The notes under the pieces are model-generated. The model was not told the origin of the DNA. It did not search any database and was given only the letters and a program-made list of their open reading frames with translations. This document shows positions 15,561-15,884 of a stretch of DNA of 15,884 nucleotides, in pieces; the first letter of the stretch is position 1, and each line of letters starts with the position of its first letter. The translations under genes and the position numbers were made by a program. Origin of the DNA: Neisseriaceae bacterium. Lineage in GTDB: Bacteria; Pseudomonadota; Gammaproteobacteria; Burkholderiales; UBA11063. The stretch spans positions 1 to 15,884 of the forward strand of contig CANEUJ010000024.1 of the NCBI GenBank assembly GCA_947441745.1. The letters run 5' to 3'.

Positions 15561-15884
15561 TTTGCTGTTTCGTAATGAGTTTGGGATCCATGCCCTAACA
15601 GTATATTTAGAGCAAGAGCATGGATCCTCGATTCACACTCAAACAGCAGAATTCGTAAGTCGAGGATGACAACCAAAAAACGTCATCCCAAACAGGAACT
15701 TTTTGCTGTTTCGTAATGAGTTTGGGATCCATGCCCTAACAGCATATTTAGTGCAAGAGCATGGATCCTCGATTCATACTCAAACAGCAGAATTCGTAAG
15801 TCGAGGATGACAACCAAAAAACGTCATCCCAAACACGAACTTTTTGCTGTTTCGTAATGAGTTTGGGATCCATGCCCTAACAGC
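15561..15884. repeat. 141-bp tandem repeat array (2.3 copies, runs off window)
   Basis: Unit 1 is 15561-15701, unit 2 is 15702-15842, and the first 42 bases of unit 3 are 15843-15884. The period is exactly 141 bp. Units 1 and 2 differ at four positions, and the visible part of unit 3 is identical to unit 2. GC content of a unit is 59/141 (42%), above the surrounding genes. Each unit holds several inverted repeats, among them GGATCCATGC/GCATGGATCC (15584-15593, 15618-15627 in unit 1) and GGATGAC/GTCATCC (15664-15670, 15682-15688). There are no convincing coding frames and no variable spacers. Short palindromic interspersed repeats of this general style occur in many AT-rich proteobacterial genomes; I cannot name this family. 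Confidence 0.93.
15564..15647. repeat. 84-bp imperfect palindrome inside each repeat unit
   Basis: In unit 1 the two 30-nt arms, 15564-15593 and 15618-15647, are inverted copies of equal length. The outer 7 bases (GCTGTTT/AAACAGC) and the inner 10 bases (GGATCCATGC/GCATGGATCC) match perfectly, while the 13 bases between them match only in part. The loop is 24 nt. The same structure recurs in unit 2 shifted by 141. Perfect ends with a decayed middle look like a small miniature-element or REP-like module. Confidence 0.7.

Noticed and set aside
15475..15669. 64-codon plus-strand open frame in the repeat region
   Set aside because: It lies across the degenerate copy and the first tandem unit, has no ribosome binding site, and has no protein-like pattern. 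It is a by-product of the repeat sequence.
15561..15884. CRISPR array
   Set aside because: The copies are contiguous 141-bp units with near-identical content throughout; there are no variable spacers and no short constant repeats of 24-40 bp separated by unique sequence, and no cas genes are nearby.

Overview
This is an AT-rich bacterial chromosome segment (roughly mid-30s % GC by eye) made up almost entirely of recognisable housekeeping genes. The layout suggests a proteobacterium: a tpiA-secG-tRNA-Leu-nuoABCDEFGHIJK order with separate nuoC and nuoD, and a NuoG without the extra N7 cluster motif. The RsmA and LipA sequences read most like beta-proteobacterial, Neisseriales-type proteins. 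A low-GC Neisseriales-like beta-proteobacterium is my best inference; a phylogeny would be needed to settle it.

Minus strand, positions 1-10407: one long co-directional block, read right to left. It starts with triosephosphate isomerase (tpiA), then the SecG translocon subunit, a tRNA-Leu(GAG), and eleven subunits of the proton-pumping NADH:quinone oxidoreductase (complex I), nuoA to nuoK. nuoK is cut by the left edge of the window. Gaps are 36 bp or less, and several stops and starts overlap (ATGA, TAATG, or 10-14 bp), which points to a polycistronic transcript with translational coupling. Most complex I cofactor ligands can be placed: N1a in NuoE, N3 and FMN in NuoF, N1b, N5 and N4 in NuoG, N6a and N6b in NuoI, N2 in NuoB.

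Positions 10408-10498: a short divergent intergenic region with two back-to-back extended -10 promoter candidates, one for tpiA and one for the opposite strand.

Plus strand, positions 10499-15411: a first cluster of yciB (inner-membrane septation/envelope protein), rsmA (16S rRNA dimethyltransferase) and a serine beta-lactamase-fold hydrolase of the YfeW/PBP4B type. A 153-bp gap with its own promoter candidate follows, then lipA (lipoyl synthase) and rlmD (23S rRNA m5U methyltransferase), one base apart.

Positions 15412-15884: no gene. It holds a 141-bp tandem repeat (two full copies and the start of a third, running off the window) preceded by a degenerate, partly inverted copy. Each unit contains four arms whose half-sites are complementary in a closed cycle, so two mutually exclusive hairpin registers are possible. 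This repeat is the most unusual feature here. I found no defence system, prophage, CRISPR array or clearly novel gene system.
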